Below, piece by piece: positions 1 through 8,126 of a stretch of DNA of 64,000 bases; the first letter of the stretch is position 1, and each line of letters opens with the position of its first letter. The DNA is from an uncultured Acetatifactor sp. (GTDB lineage Bacteria; Bacillota; Clostridia; Lachnospirales; Lachnospiraceae), in the NCBI GenBank assembly GCA_947595925.1, contig CANQEV010000005.1:1-64000 (forward strand), written 5' to 3'. The notes under the pieces were generated by a model, which was not told where the DNA came from, ran no database searches, and saw only the letters and a program-made list of their open reading frames with translations. Made by a program: the position numbers and the translations under genes.

Positions 1-1454
1 TTATTCACCCGGTATGCTTTCCCATCTGCTGAGTCTATATAATAAAGGTAGTCTCCGACAGCGCTCATGCTATATGGCATAACGCCGGGAATAAGTCCCG
101 TAAACTCCGTAAAGCTTACGTATATAACACCATTCTCATCGGCTATATAACTGCCGCCCGATTTATACTTAGCTACCATATTTTGATTCTTGATATCGGC
201 AACATTCTCCCCCAGGATCTCCACGTTAACCGCAGAAAAGGGCGTCGGTGTGGGTGTGGGCGTAGGGGTCGGCGTAGGCGTAGGGGTCGGCGTAGGCGTC
301 GGTGTTGGCGTAGGCGTCGGGGTAGGGGTAGGAGTCGGTGTAGGCGTTTCGTTCGACGCACCGGCATTTGCCATTGTCCGGTCTTTGTCACCGTCCCTTC
401 CTGCGACCCCTCCCACGATTGCCACTATCACGATGAGCAATACCGCAACTCCCGCGATCACTGCCGCCAGAATGGTCTTGTTGTTCCGTTTCGGAGCCGC
501 GGCGGGCTGACTCGCCTCCTGCTGATCCGGCGCAGACTGCGTCTGGTCCGGCGTCGGCTGCGGAGATTGCTGCTCCTCCGTGCCGGCGAGCAGCGCGTTC
601 TTAAACTCCTCCATGGTCTGGAACCGGTCCTGGGGCTGGACGCTCAGAGCCTTTAAGATGGCGTCCTCTTTCTGTTTCGGGATCTGTACCCCCAGACTGC
701 TGGGCGGGATCAGGTCGTCCTCCTCCAGGCGGTCGATGGAATCGGGGGGCCGTTTCCCCGTGATGGCAAAGTAGAAGCTGGCCCCCACCGTATAGACGTC
801 CGTAAAGGGGCCCTGCCTGCCATGCCGGGTGTACTGCTCCTTGGGCGCAAATCCGTGCTTCAGCACCACGTCCAGGCTGCGGCTCTTGTCGCCGAGACTG
901 TACCTCGCCGCGCCGAAGTCCAGAAGCTTCACCGTTCCGTCGCTGGTGATGTAGATATTGTCAGGCGTCACGTCCCGGTGGACGATCCCCTTGCTGTGGA
1001 CCAGCGTCAGCGCGTCAATGATGTGGATCAACACTCTCTCCGCGTCTTCATAACTGATCTTTCCGCCATTTTGCTTGATGTACTCGTCAAAGCTGATGCC
1101 TTCCACGAAGTCCATCACAAAATAAGCGGTTCCGTTTTCCTCAAAATAACTATGGATCTTTACGATGTTTTCGCTGCCGATGAAGGCGGCCAGCGTCTCG
1201 GCCTCCTGCAGGAAGCACATTTTGCCGTACTGAAAACTTTCCGTGCGTTCCCCAGGGTAGGAACTGACGGTATTCTGCGTCCGGGTGGCAAGCGTATCCG
1301 GGAAAAACTCCTTCACGGCCACCTTCTCGCCCGTCTTATGATCTTCCGCCATGTACGTTATGCCGAAGCCGCCCTGTCCCAGCACCTTCTGTATGACATA
1401 CTGTCCTGCCAAAACGCTTCCCGGTTGAAGTGCCCAAGGGAACTGCTCATCCAT
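1..1454 (-). CDS. Membrane-anchored serine/threonine protein kinase, C-terminus cut by window edge
   Basis: Eukaryotic-type (Hanks) protein kinase that would phosphorylate Ser/Thr on cytoplasmic targets. The glycine loop GQGGFG lies near residues 26-31, the ATP-binding Lys is in VAVKEF near 48, the catalytic loop HRDVTPDNI near 155-163, and the DFG motif ([10 protein letters not shown]) near 176. A hydrophobic transmembrane helix ([20 protein letters not shown]) follows near residue 325. After it comes a low-complexity Thr-Pro dipeptide stalk (bases about 240-350) and an extracellular part ending in a [18 protein letters not shown] segment that resembles beta-propeller/DUF5050-like sensor repeats (inference). 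The start is ATG at 1454. The reading frame is still open at base 3; the TAA at bases 1-3 is in another frame, so the gene continues to the left. No PASTA domains are seen, so it is not a standard PrkC. Target and ligand are unknown. Confidence 0.9.
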   Translation of the reverse strand, partial: MDEQFPWALQPGSVLAGQYVIQKVLGQGGFGITYMAEDHKTGEKVAVKEFFPDTLATRTQNTVSSYPGERTESFQYGKMCFLQEAETLAAFIGSENIVKIHSYFEENGTAYFVMDFVEGISFDEYIKQNGGKISYEDAERVLIHIIDALTLVHSKGIVHRDVTPDNIYITSDGTVKLLDFGAARYSLGDKSRSLDVVLKHGFAPKEQYTRHGRQGPFTDVYTVGASFYFAITGKRPPDSIDRLEEDDLIPPSSLGVQIPKQKEDAILKALSVQPQDRFQTMEEFKNALLAGTEEQQSPQPTPDQTQSAPDQQEASQPAAAPKRNNKTILAAVIAGVAVLLIVIVAIVGGVAGRDGDKDRTMANAGASNETPTPTPTPTPTPTPTPTPTPTPTPTPTPTPTPTPTPFSAVNVEILGENVADIKNQNMVAKYKSGGSYIADENGVIYVSFTEFTGLIPGVMPYSMSAVGDYLYYIDSADGKAYRVN

Positions 1455-1635
1455 ATTTTTCTGTCCTTTCTAAATATAATGCATATAGGTTTTTGCATCG
1501 AATTGCGCATTTAAGACATATTACGACACAATACAACATTTTTTTCATTTTACCCCCCCGACCCTTTTGTCAACTAAATTTTGACATTCCGGTCAATTTG
1601 CGGAAAGTCCTCTTTTTGCCGCTCCTTCGGCACAA

Positions 1636-1677
1636 AAAAAACGTTCGCTCTTTTTTGAAAGAGCGAACGTTTTTTTC
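1636..1677 (-). terminator. Rho-independent terminator, possibly bidirectional
   Basis: A perfect stem with arms AACGTTCGCTCTT and AAGAGCGAACGTT is flanked by A-rich and T-rich runs on both sides. It lies just downstream of the minus-strand gene ending at 1707 and upstream of the kinase gene, so it should separate the two transcripts. Confidence 0.8.
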
Positions 1678-1706
1678 ACGAATATGGAAATCCCTTTCGG
1701 GCCTTA

Positions 1707-2516
1707 TCAATAATAGTACTTGCTCCAGTTTGCAATGATGTTCCCGGCCTCGTCCAGGCTGACGCCGGTGATCTCATGAAGCTCCTGCGCCGCAAAAGCC
1801 TTTTCCTGGCTGTTGATGCACTGGTTCACATGGTTGAACGTAGACTTCGGATAAGTGACTCCGTTGATCACCACATAAGCCTGATCCGCTGCCTTCTTGT
1901 CCTTCTTATTATCCCTGACAATGCCGATCACCAAAAGGAGGATGCCAACAGCCAGCACTGCCGCGCCGATCAGCATCATGGTGAACTCCGCCGAAGGCTT
2001 CGCAACGTTTTCAATATACAGGGGAAGGGCGTAGGTTTTCATCTCCTCCTCGTTCTCAAACCACTCCATGTCTTCGAACCACTCATAGAAGTATTTCTTT
2101 TCCTCGTTGTTCATCTTACTCAGCAGTCCGGTGAGTTTGGCCGTCTTCGAACCCATATCGCTCGAATATCCCGTGATATAGTCATAAGTAATATCGGAGA
2201 TTTCGTCGTAGGTGTAAGACTGTGCCTCGGTCACCTTTGCGCCGATGTAATACATTTCATCTCCGTTGTAGGCCGGAATGATATAGTAAAAATCCTTGCC
2301 CGTCTCCGCGCCGTTTTCCGTGGTCGTCTCAGATGCAAAACAGTCAAAGACCGCATAGACCTCCGTCTCCACCAAATCAAATGTACCGATGTCGCTGACG
2401 TTCGTCTCATCCGCGTACAGATCCACATGGGGCCGCATATACGCAATCCCCATCCTGAATGACAATATCAAAAACAGTGCCCCGATCACCGCCACCACTC
2501 CGCCGGCTTTCTTCAT
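1707..2516 (-). CDS. Two-TM membrane protein of unknown function
   Basis: A 269-residue protein. An N-terminal hydrophobic helix (about residues 5-25, VVAVIGALFLILSF) is followed by a polar region with an acidic, aromatic-rich stretch. A second hydrophobic helix lies near residues 180-200 (MMLIGAAVLAVGILLLVIGIV), and then a short soluble C-terminal tail with AFAAQELHEITGVSLDEA. The middle part is probably extracytoplasmic. The start at 2516 has a GGGAGG ribosome site 8-10 bases upstream. It resembles uncharacterised Clostridia membrane proteins (perhaps the DUF6709 type), but I cannot assign a function. The next gene upstream (2562-3116) is also a small membrane protein on the same strand, 45 bases away, so the two are probably co-transcribed. 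A strong terminator follows. Confidence 0.75.
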   Translation of the reverse strand: MKKAGGVVAVIGALFLILSFRMGIAYMRPHVDLYADETNVSDIGTFDLVETEVYAVFDCFASETTTENGAETGKDFYYIIPAYNGDEMYYIGAKVTEAQSYTYDEISDITYDYITGYSSDMGSKTAKLTGLLSKMNNEEKKYFYEWFEDMEWFENEEEMKTYALPLYIENVAKPSAEFTMMLIGAAVLAVGILLLVIGIVRDNKKDKKAADQAYVVINGVTYPKSTFNHVNQCINSQEKAFAAQELHEITGVSLDEAGNIIANWSKYYY

Positions 2517-2561
2517 CTCTTTTTTCCTCCCTCATTGGTTTTGTTTAAGTTTGATCCCGCT

Positions 2562-3116
2562 TTATTTTTTCGAATATTCCTTATACTGGGGCAGATAGGA
2601 CTTCAGCTTCTCGAACTCCTGCTCCTGATATACGCACAGGGGCCGGTCTGATTTTTCCACGCCGCTGCTGACGATGACGGGATTGGTATTGACAGTCAAA
2701 AGATCTCCCGCAATGGTAAATTTCATCGTAACGGACTTTTTCTTATCAGAATAGGAAAACTTTGTAGCGCTCCAGTCTATGGGAAGCTGGTTCCGCACAT
2801 AAAGCTTCCCTTCCTTTTTAATAAAGGAGTTCACAATCATCTGCGCCGAGGTAAAGGCCAGGATGTAGGGAAAATAATAATAAGTAGTCGTTCTTCCGTG
2901 CTGCGTCGTCTTTGTAAAATATCCAACCATGTATGTATAGTCCGGATAGGTTTCTCCCATGACCTGGGACATGAGATCCAGCATGGCGCGCTTATCTTCC
3001 CCGGTTTCCTTCTGCTTGTTCATGTATTGCTTCTGCTTAATCTTGGAATAGATCACGGCCACTATGCACACGACGATCAACGCAATCCCAATGATTCCCC
3101 ATACAGCATCACTCAT
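2562..3116 (-). CDS. Small single-TM membrane protein, function unknown
   Basis: A protein of about 184 residues with one N-terminal transmembrane helix (WGIIGIALIVVCIVAVIYS) right after the start, then a Lys-rich juxtamembrane stretch and a soluble domain with many Tyr/Phe and beta-strand-like segments. I chose the ATG at 3116 (MSDAVWG) because a GGAGG site lies about 10 bases upstream; an in-frame start at 3170 lacks one. I do not recognise the family. It sits 45 bases upstream of another membrane protein gene on the same strand and directly downstream of tRNA-Ser. Confidence 0.7.
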   Translation of the reverse strand: MSDAVWGIIGIALIVVCIVAVIYSKIKQKQYMNKQKETGEDKRAMLDLMSQVMGETYPDYTYMVGYFTKTTQHGRTTTYYYFPYILAFTSAQMIVNSFIKKEGKLYVRNQLPIDWSATKFSYSDKKKSVTMKFTIAGDLLTVNTNPVIVSSGVEKSDRPLCVYQEQEFEKLKSYLPQYKEYSKK

Positions 3117-3207
3117 TTTTTCATCCTCCGCGAGATATTTTTTGGTGTTTCTCTTAAAAACAAGGGGCATTGAATCCTCAACGCCCCTTCATTTCCGGTA
3201 GTAAAAA

Positions 3208-3295
3208 CGGAGAAAGAGGGATTTGAACCCTCGCGCCGGTTGCCCGACCTACACCCTTAGCAGGGGCGCCTCTTCGGCCTCTTGAGTATTTCTCC
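3208..3295 (-). tRNA. tRNA-Ser (anticodon GCT)
   Basis: An 88-base class II tRNA. The acceptor stem GGAGAAA pairs with TTTCTCC, the anticodon loop reads CTGCTAA with anticodon GCT, there is a long variable arm (GTAGGTCGGGCAACCGGCGC), and the T-loop GGTTCAAATCC is intact. The discriminator base is G; CCA is not encoded. Confidence 0.93.
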
Positions 3296-3403
3296 TCATC
3301 CGAACTTCATCTCTACCAATATGCACCTCGCGCTGCATTCACAGTGCATATATGATTATACATAAGGATCCACCGTTTGTCAATCACTAATATTTTCCAA
3401 CAG

Positions 3404-3566
3404 CACCAGCTCAGCCAGCCGCCAAAATTGGTGAAAAATCGTGCTCGCACGAATTTTTCACCAATTTTGGCGGCTGAGGGAGCGCCATTTGATGAGCAAA
3501 GATAGTCGCGAAGCGACGGAGAGCGCCAAAGGCGCGGCTTTGCGAATGGCGCGGGCTGAGCTGGTG
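3404..3566 (+). repeat. Interspersed structured repeat, copy 1 (complete)
   Basis: A 163-bp element bounded by a perfect 13-bp inverted repeat (CACCAGCTCAGCC at 3404-3416, its complement at 3554-3566). Inside are two arms. Arm 1 (3417-3475) is a near-perfect hairpin of about 28 bp with apical sequence CGTGCTCGCACG. Arm 2 is closed by GCGCCATT/AATGGCGC and contains the hairpin GTCGCGAAGCGAC and a GCGCC/GGCGC stem. Related copies lie at 16539-16616, 18814-18971 and 23094-23245. No transposase is present, so this is a non-autonomous or RNA-level element of unknown role. Confidence 0.8.
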
Positions 3567-3592
3567 ACTCGGCCCAGCACAGGGAGCGCCCC

Positions 3593-4147
3593 TCACCCCT
3601 CTCTGTTGTACGCCCGGATCGCCGTCTCATAGAGATCATTCCCCTGGCAGTCGTTCACCACGATCACCGGGAAATTCTCCACCTCCAGCCTGCGTATCGC
3701 CTCCGTGCCGAGGTCGTCGTAGGCGATCACCTCCGACTTTACGATCGCTTTGGAGAGCAGTGCGCCCGCGCCGCCCACGGCGGCAAAATAAACCGCCCCG
3801 TTCCGCACGATGGCGTCCTTCACCGCCTGGGAGCGCTTTCCCTTTCCGATCATGCCCTTCAGCCCGAGATCCAGCAGCGCAGGAGCATACTTGTCCATCC
3901 GGCTTGCGGTGGTGGGACCTGCCGAGCCGATGGGACGGCCCTCCCTGGCGGGGGAAGGCCCCATATAATAGATCACATTGTTTTTCATGTCGACAGGAAG
4001 CTTTCCGCCCGCCTCCAAAGTCTCCTGCATCCTCTTGTGGGCGGCGTCCCGGGCGGTATAGATCGTCCCGGTGAGATAGACGTAATCGCCGGCCCGAAGC
4101 GAGCGGGCGTCCTCGTCGCTGAGCGGCACGCTGATATACTTGTCCAT
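3593..4147 (-). CDS. Fumarate hydratase class I, beta subunit (Fe-S hydro-lyase)
   Basis: C-terminal half of a two-subunit, iron-sulfur dependent fumarate/tartrate-type hydro-lyase, which interconverts fumarate and malate. It has 184 residues, the usual size for the split beta subunit. The characteristic segments are GDYVYLTGTIYTARDAAHKR near residues 20-40, GPSPAREGRPIGSAGPTTASRMD near 64-86, the GKG loop and AAVGGAGALL near 118. The ATG at 4147 has AAGGAG 6-7 bases upstream. The alpha subunit gene ends 15 bases upstream on the same strand, so they form one operon. Substrate preference (fumarate or tartrate) cannot be read from the sequence; fumarate is more likely in a general Clostridia context. 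Confidence 0.93.
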   Translation of the reverse strand: MDKYISVPLSDEDARSLRAGDYVYLTGTIYTARDAAHKRMQETLEAGGKLPVDMKNNVIYYMGPSPAREGRPIGSAGPTTASRMDKYAPALLDLGLKGMIGKGKRSQAVKDAIVRNGAVYFAAVGGAGALLSKAIVKSEVIAYDDLGTEAIRRLEVENFPVIVVNDCQGNDLYETAIRAYNREG

Positions 4148-4162
4148 GACAGTCTCCTTTTT

Positions 4163-5005
4163 CTACAATTCCCTGGTGGAATGGCGGTTCACATGACAGC
4201 AGATGTTCACCGCCACGGGCAGTCCCGCGATATGCGTGGGATACGTCTCGATATTCACCGCAAGGGCGGTGACGCTTCCCCCCAGGCCGCCCGGTCCGAT
4301 GCCGGAGGCATTGATCTTCGCGAGAAGCTCTTCTTCCATCTCCCTCACATACGGCGTCTCCGAGCGCTGATCCACAGGCCGGGTCAGCGCGTGTTTCGCC
4401 ATCAGGGCGCACTTTTCAAACGTGCCGCCAATGCCTACGCCCACCACCATGGGAGGGCAGGCGTTGGGCCCGGCGTCCTTCACCGCGGTGAGGATCGCGT
4501 TCTTTACGCCCTCTATCCCGTCCGCGGGCTTCAGCATGAACACCCGGCTCATGTTTTCGCTTCCGAACCCCTTCGGGGCCACCGTGATCTTTACCTGATC
4601 CCCGGGAACGATGCGGCAGTGAAGGACCGCGGGGGTATTGTCCCCGGTATTCTCCCGCTGGATGGGGTCTTTCACCACGGACTTTCTCAAAAATCCTTCC
4701 TGATACCCCTGGCGGACGCCCTCATTGACCGCCGCCTCCAAATCCCCGCCGACGAAGTGCACCTCCTGCCCTGCCTCCAGGAAGATCACCGCCATCCCGG
4801 TGTCCTGGCAGATAGGGATCATGTCTTCCCCGGCGATCTTTCTGTTCTCCTGGAGCTGTTCCAGGATCTGCCGTCCCAGGGGAGACTCCTCCTGCTCTGC
4901 GGCCCGGTCCAGCACCTTCTCCATATCCTCCGACAGGAAATGGTTTGCCTCGATGCACATCTCTTTTATGTTCTTCGTGATCTCACTGACATCTATCGTT
5001 CTCAT
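4163..5005 (-). CDS. Fumarate hydratase class I, alpha subunit (Fe-S hydro-lyase)
   Basis: N-terminal, cluster-binding half of the class I fumarase/L-tartrate dehydratase family, 280 residues. The cluster cysteines are expected in ICQDTGMAV (near residue 64), in the GPNACPP segment (near 189) and near the C-terminus (AVNICCHVNRH). The GVGIGGTFEKCALMAKHALTRP stretch is typical of this subunit. It works with the beta subunit encoded 15 bases downstream to hydrate fumarate to malate. The gene follows thyX on the same strand with a 30-base gap. The ribosome site is weak (GGAA close to the ATG at 5005), which suggests translation coupled to the upstream gene. Confidence 0.93.
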   Translation of the reverse strand: MRTIDVSEITKNIKEMCIEANHFLSEDMEKVLDRAAEQEESPLGRQILEQLQENRKIAGEDMIPICQDTGMAVIFLEAGQEVHFVGGDLEAAVNEGVRQGYQEGFLRKSVVKDPIQRENTGDNTPAVLHCRIVPGDQVKITVAPKGFGSENMSRVFMLKPADGIEGVKNAILTAVKDAGPNACPPMVVGVGIGGTFEKCALMAKHALTRPVDQRSETPYVREMEEELLAKINASGIGPGGLGGSVTALAVNIETYPTHIAGLPVAVNICCHVNRHSTREL

Positions 5006-5035
5006 ATTTCCAAAATCTATCCTCTCCCTGCCCTC

Positions 5036-5662
5036 TTATTCGTATTTGATGTCGTCGAATACGACGGGGATCCTCTTCTGAAATTCCTCTAAGATCGCGC
5101 AGGCCACCTCGCGCATCTGGGGATGGGATCTGTGGGAGGTCCTGAGCTGGAAGAAATGCCTCCACTCCCGCAGGTTCATGGTGACGATGATCTCGGTCTT
5201 TAAGCTGTTTGGCAGGATGCTGCGGGCTTCCTGGGGCTTCGCGCCCCTCTCCATCAGATAGTTATAGGCGTCCTCGATCTTCTGCATCGTCTCTTTCCAG
5301 CACTTGTATTCCTCGCTGTCCTCCGCCCAGAACAGGGGCTTGATAAAGGTCAGCTCGCTGCCAAACTTCTCGTTGGCGTAATTGCAGTACCTTGTGCTCT
5401 CCTGGCTGTAGCTGGCGATGCGGTGGCGGACGATCTCATGGGTCACGCCCCGGTCGCAGATGATCCGGACGGAGATCTTCTCATGTTCCAGGACGGAGCC
5501 ATGTCCGCTCTGAATGATATTCGTTATAAATTTCGCCGCAGAGTCCTCCGTGATCCGAGCCTCGCTCTTATAGCAGACCCGGCCGATCCTCTCAATCTTT
5601 TTCAGCATTTCCTCCCCGTTGATCTCATCCAAGATCTCAAACGATGGTGCAATGATCCTCAT
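5036..5662 (-). CDS. thyX: Flavin-dependent thymidylate synthase ThyX
   Basis: Converts dUMP to dTMP using methylenetetrahydrofolate, FAD and NADPH; cytoplasmic. The ThyX signature region is visible as RHRIASYSQESTRY near residues 80-93. The GHGSVLEHE segment near 50-58 and the C-terminal WRHFFQLRTSHRSHPQMRE segment, which contributes FAD and substrate contacts in this family, are also present. Length is about 208 residues, normal for ThyX. The start at 5662 (MRIIAPS) is chosen because AGGAGG lies 6 bases upstream; an upstream in-frame ATG at 5683 would place that site inside the gene. It is in a minus-strand run between the HIT protein and fumarase genes. Confidence 0.95.
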   Translation of the reverse strand: MRIIAPSFEILDEINGEEMLKKIERIGRVCYKSEARITEDSAAKFITNIIQSGHGSVLEHEKISVRIICDRGVTHEIVRHRIASYSQESTRYCNYANEKFGSELTFIKPLFWAEDSEEYKCWKETMQKIEDAYNYLMERGAKPQEARSILPNSLKTEIIVTMNLREWRHFFQLRTSHRSHPQMREVACAILEEFQKRIPVVFDDIKYE

Positions 5663-5734
5663 ATTCGTCCTCCTGTGTGTCATCTCATTTCAGTGTCATT
5701 TCATTTCACAGTGTCATTTCGGTTTCCAACTGTT

Positions 5735-6145
5735 TTACCCCCGGATCTTCGCGTAAACCCGGTCCAGTTCCTCCGCCTCGGGCTGGGTGGGATTCCAGAG
5801 GATCTTCTGCCCGTCGCCCTGGTATCTGGGGATGACGTGCAGATGGAAGTGCATCACGGTCTGGCCCGCCGTCTCCCCATTGTTCTGTACCAGGTTCAGT
5901 CCGTCCCAGCCCAGCTTTTCCTGCAACTGTGCCGCGATCTTCTGCGCCACGGGAAGAACCTTCGCCGCGGTATCCTCCGGCAGTTCCAGAAGGTTCGCCG
6001 CGTGTGCCTTCGGCAGGATCAAAGTGTGCCCCTGGGTTGCGGGGCCCAGGTCCAGGATCGCCCTGAAATCCTCGTCTTCATAGACGGTCCGGGAGGGAAT
6101 CTCCCCGTTTGCGATCTTACAAAAAATACAATTATCCTGTGTCAT
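5735..6145 (-). CDS. HIT family nucleotide-binding hydrolase
   Basis: Histidine-triad protein of the HinT/Fhit-like superfamily, which hydrolyses nucleotide phosphoramidates or dinucleoside phosphates. The N-terminal zinc-type motif CIFCKIANGEIPS (residues 6-18) and the catalytic triad HFHLHVIPRY (near 99-108) are both visible. Length is about 136 residues, as usual for the family. The start at 6145 (MTQDNCIFC) follows a GAGGA site; the in-frame start at 6202 is upstream of any good site. It is followed 72 bases later by thyX on the same strand. The natural substrate in this organism is unknown. Confidence 0.93.
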   Translation of the reverse strand: MTQDNCIFCKIANGEIPSRTVYEDEDFRAILDLGPATQGHTLILPKAHAANLLELPEDTAAKVLPVAQKIAAQLQEKLGWDGLNLVQNNGETAGQTVMHFHLHVIPRYQGDGQKILWNPTQPEAEELDRVYAKIRG

Positions 6146-6215
6146 GTTTCCTCGTCCTCCTCCGACTCTTTCATAAAATAAATCCAGCGTTTTGTCAGGC
6201 ACTTGCTGTTATTCT

Positions 6216-7214
6216 TTATTTGTCCCTTGAAAAGGGAAAGATCTGATCCAGCGTGCGCATGGCGGTGAAATCCCCTTTTGTGCGGGCACCGCTCATGAAC
6301 GCTCTCTGAAAGGCCATCCTCCCGTTTACGATCTCCTCCATCATCCCTCTCGTGAGCTGCATTTCCACGTCCGTCTTCTCCGCGCTGCCGTAAAAGATCT
6401 CCAGCTTCGGGCCCTTGACGTCAATGATCAGCTTTTTGGGCTTTTCCGCAATATCCAGGCAGATGACCGCCGAAAATCCCGGGGTGGGCCGGAACGCCTT
6501 CTTAAACTGCGCCAGATACTCTTCCTCGTCCTCCGCGCCTTCGTTTTTCAGCTTGTCCCGAAACAGGTTCGCAAGCTCCTGGATGTCTTCCTTCTGACGC
6601 TGCACAAAATTATCGTCCGACACATATTTTGAGAGCTGTTCCGTCTCCTGGGGAGTCAGGTCCGTCCCCTGATGGACGGCAACCTTCTGGCCTACCGCGC
6701 GGTTGCTGGCCGGGAAACTGACCGGCTTCTGATTCACCGTCCGATACAGGTTCTCCGCCTTTTTTTCGATCAGACCCACATACTGGTCATTCAGCTCCAG
6801 TTCCGCCGGTTTCTCGATATAGCCGCAGATGCCGCTGCAGGGCAGTCCGCCCAGGATCTCCCAGGCCGTGGCCAGATTCAGCTTGGCCTCCCGCTCCCCG
6901 TAAGCGGTGGACATGACCACGGGGCACATGTAGATCCGGGAAATCTTCTCCTTGTCCCCGAACAGCCAGCAGGCGTCCAAAAACTGCTGCATGTACCCGC
7001 CTATCCCGTACCACTCCACCGTGGTCGCCAGGATGATGCCGTCCGCCGTCTTTAAGGTCTGGGGCAGGGTCAGGATCTCGTTCTTCATCTCATACAGATT
7101 GTATCTGGTCACGTTCACCCGCAGCTCTTCCAAGGTCTGCTGCATCTTTCCGATCACATACAGGGTGGGATCGTCGATGATTCCTCTTCCGCCGTAATAA
7201 ATGTTGATGTTCAA
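6216..7214 (-). CDS. Flavodoxin-like oxidoreductase fused to an SCP2-like domain
   Basis: A 332-residue two-domain protein. Residues 1-170 look like an NAD(P)H-dependent FMN reductase/flavodoxin fold: a first beta strand (MNINIYYGG), then DGIILATTVEWYGIGGYMQQFLDAC, which is the flavin-binding and dimer region, and VVMSTAYGEREAK. The C-terminal part (about residues 230-325, FKKAFRPTPGFSAVICLDI onward) resembles an SCP2/sterol-carrier-like lipid-binding fold. This fusion recurs in Clostridia; the substrate is not known. The gene is first in the minus-strand run leading to HIT, thyX and fumarase, with a 70-base gap to the HIT gene. Confidence 0.8.
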   Translation of the reverse strand: MNINIYYGGRGIIDDPTLYVIGKMQQTLEELRVNVTRYNLYEMKNEILTLPQTLKTADGIILATTVEWYGIGGYMQQFLDACWLFGDKEKISRIYMCPVVMSTAYGEREAKLNLATAWEILGGLPCSGICGYIEKPAELELNDQYVGLIEKKAENLYRTVNQKPVSFPASNRAVGQKVAVHQGTDLTPQETEQLSKYVSDDNFVQRQKEDIQELANLFRDKLKNEGAEDEEEYLAQFKKAFRPTPGFSAVICLDIAEKPKKLIIDVKGPKLEIFYGSAEKTDVEMQLTRGMMEEIVNGRMAFQRAFMSGARTKGDFTAMRTLDQIFPFSRDK

Positions 7215-7350
7215 GGTTTTCCTCCCGTTATCCGGAATCCGTTTGCACGCGTACAGCCCAAAAGTCCCGCCATGGAAACCGCGGGCGCGGCCGCCCCATG
7301 CCCTTTATCCGCTTTTTTTGCCGTTTTCCGACCGTTCCCGTCTCCGGTCC

Positions 7351-7950
7351 TTACCAGGAAGGCCGGCTCTTTCGCCGTCGGATCAGGCAGTAGACCACTC
7401 CGGCGGCAAAACCGGTGAGCAGTCCCCCGATATGCCCGGCGTTGTCTATATTTCCTCCTGAGAATCCGCTGTAAAGGCTCAGCGCGATCATCAGGATCAC
7501 TCTCCCCGGCGTCACCGTCGGCAGATTGCTCCTGCCAAGCAGCACGATCGCCAGAAGGAGCCCGTCCAGCCCGAAGATCGCCCCGCTGGCGCCTATGGAC
7601 GCAATCATGTCCCGGAGCAGGTATTTCCGAAAGAGCGACAGCGCGCTCCCCCCAAGGCCGGAGAGCAGATAAATGACGCCATAGGGAAGGTGGCCCACAT
7701 CCTGCTCGATCATGGCCCCCATAAAGACCAGCACCACCATATTATTGAACAGATGTGGAAAATTCCCGTGAAGGAACACGGAATACAGAAGTCTCCCGTA
7801 TTCCCTGCCGCCAAGGACCCTTATCATGTCCAGTTCCCCTAAATCATACAGCCTGCCGCCGTCGATCTGGCAGATCAGAAACACAAGGACGTTTGCCGCC
7901 GCCAGCGCGATGGTGACATAGGGAAGGTTTTTCCAGTTTTTCTGCCGCAT
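7351..7950 (-). CDS. Rhomboid family intramembrane serine protease
   Basis: A polytopic membrane protease that cleaves transmembrane substrates within the bilayer. The catalytic serine is in GASGAIFGLDGLLLA (GxSG motif, near residue 132 of the 207-residue frame) and the catalytic histidine in NAGHIGGLLTGFAAG in the last transmembrane segment. The HLFNNMVVLVFMG helix with the conserved HxxxN pattern (near 91-103) supports oxyanion-hole function. Six hydrophobic segments are visible, the basic bacterial rhomboid layout. The start is uncertain: ATG 7950 (MRQKNW) has GAGGG close by; a TTG at 7974 is the alternative. The substrate is unknown. Confidence 0.92.
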   Translation of the reverse strand: MRQKNWKNLPYVTIALAAANVLVFLICQIDGGRLYDLGELDMIRVLGGREYGRLLYSVFLHGNFPHLFNNMVVLVFMGAMIEQDVGHLPYGVIYLLSGLGGSALSLFRKYLLRDMIASIGASGAIFGLDGLLLAIVLLGRSNLPTVTPGRVILMIALSLYSGFSGGNIDNAGHIGGLLTGFAAGVVYCLIRRRKSRPSW

Positions 7951-8004
7951 ATCCCTCTTTGCCTCTCTATTCAATTTACCACTCTTTGCCCCGCCCCGTC
8001 AACC

Positions 8005-8074
8005 GTTGACAGACACCCTTTCTCTAAAAGTTGACAGGCGTCCTTTCTCTGCCGGTTGACAGGCACCCTTTCTT
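8005..8074 (+). repeat. Three tandem 25-bp repeats upstream of dpaA
   Basis: GTTGACAG(A/G)C(A/G)(C/T)CCTTTCT occurs three times at an exact 25-bp period (starts at 8005, 8030, 8055), with small differences between copies. The array lies between the divergent rhomboid and dpaA genes and ends at the putative dpaA promoter. It could be a regulator-binding array; this is inference. Confidence 0.7.
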
Positions 8075-8091
8075 CAAAATCACATACTCTA
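8064..8091 (+). promoter_or_regulatory. Putative sigma-K-type promoter of dpaAB
   Basis: CACC at 8064-8067 followed after 15 bases by CATACTCTA at 8083-8091 fits the sporulation sigma-K pattern (mACm, about 16 bp, CATAnnnTA). In Bacillus subtilis the homologous spoVF operon is transcribed by sigma-K, so the match is biologically sensible. Found by eye only. Confidence 0.45.
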
Positions 8092-8126
8092 TACTAACTT
8101 TTCAAAGCGCAAGACCGGTTTCAAGA

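Noticed and set aside
1..3. TAA on the minus strand at the very edge, as a possible kinase stop
   Set aside because: It is in a different frame from the kinase (codon lower positions are multiples of three); the kinase frame is still open at base 3.
183..656. Plus-strand frames rich in Arg or Gly-Val over the kinase stalk region
   Set aside because: They are antisense shadows of the Thr-Pro hexanucleotide repeat and lack ribosome sites.
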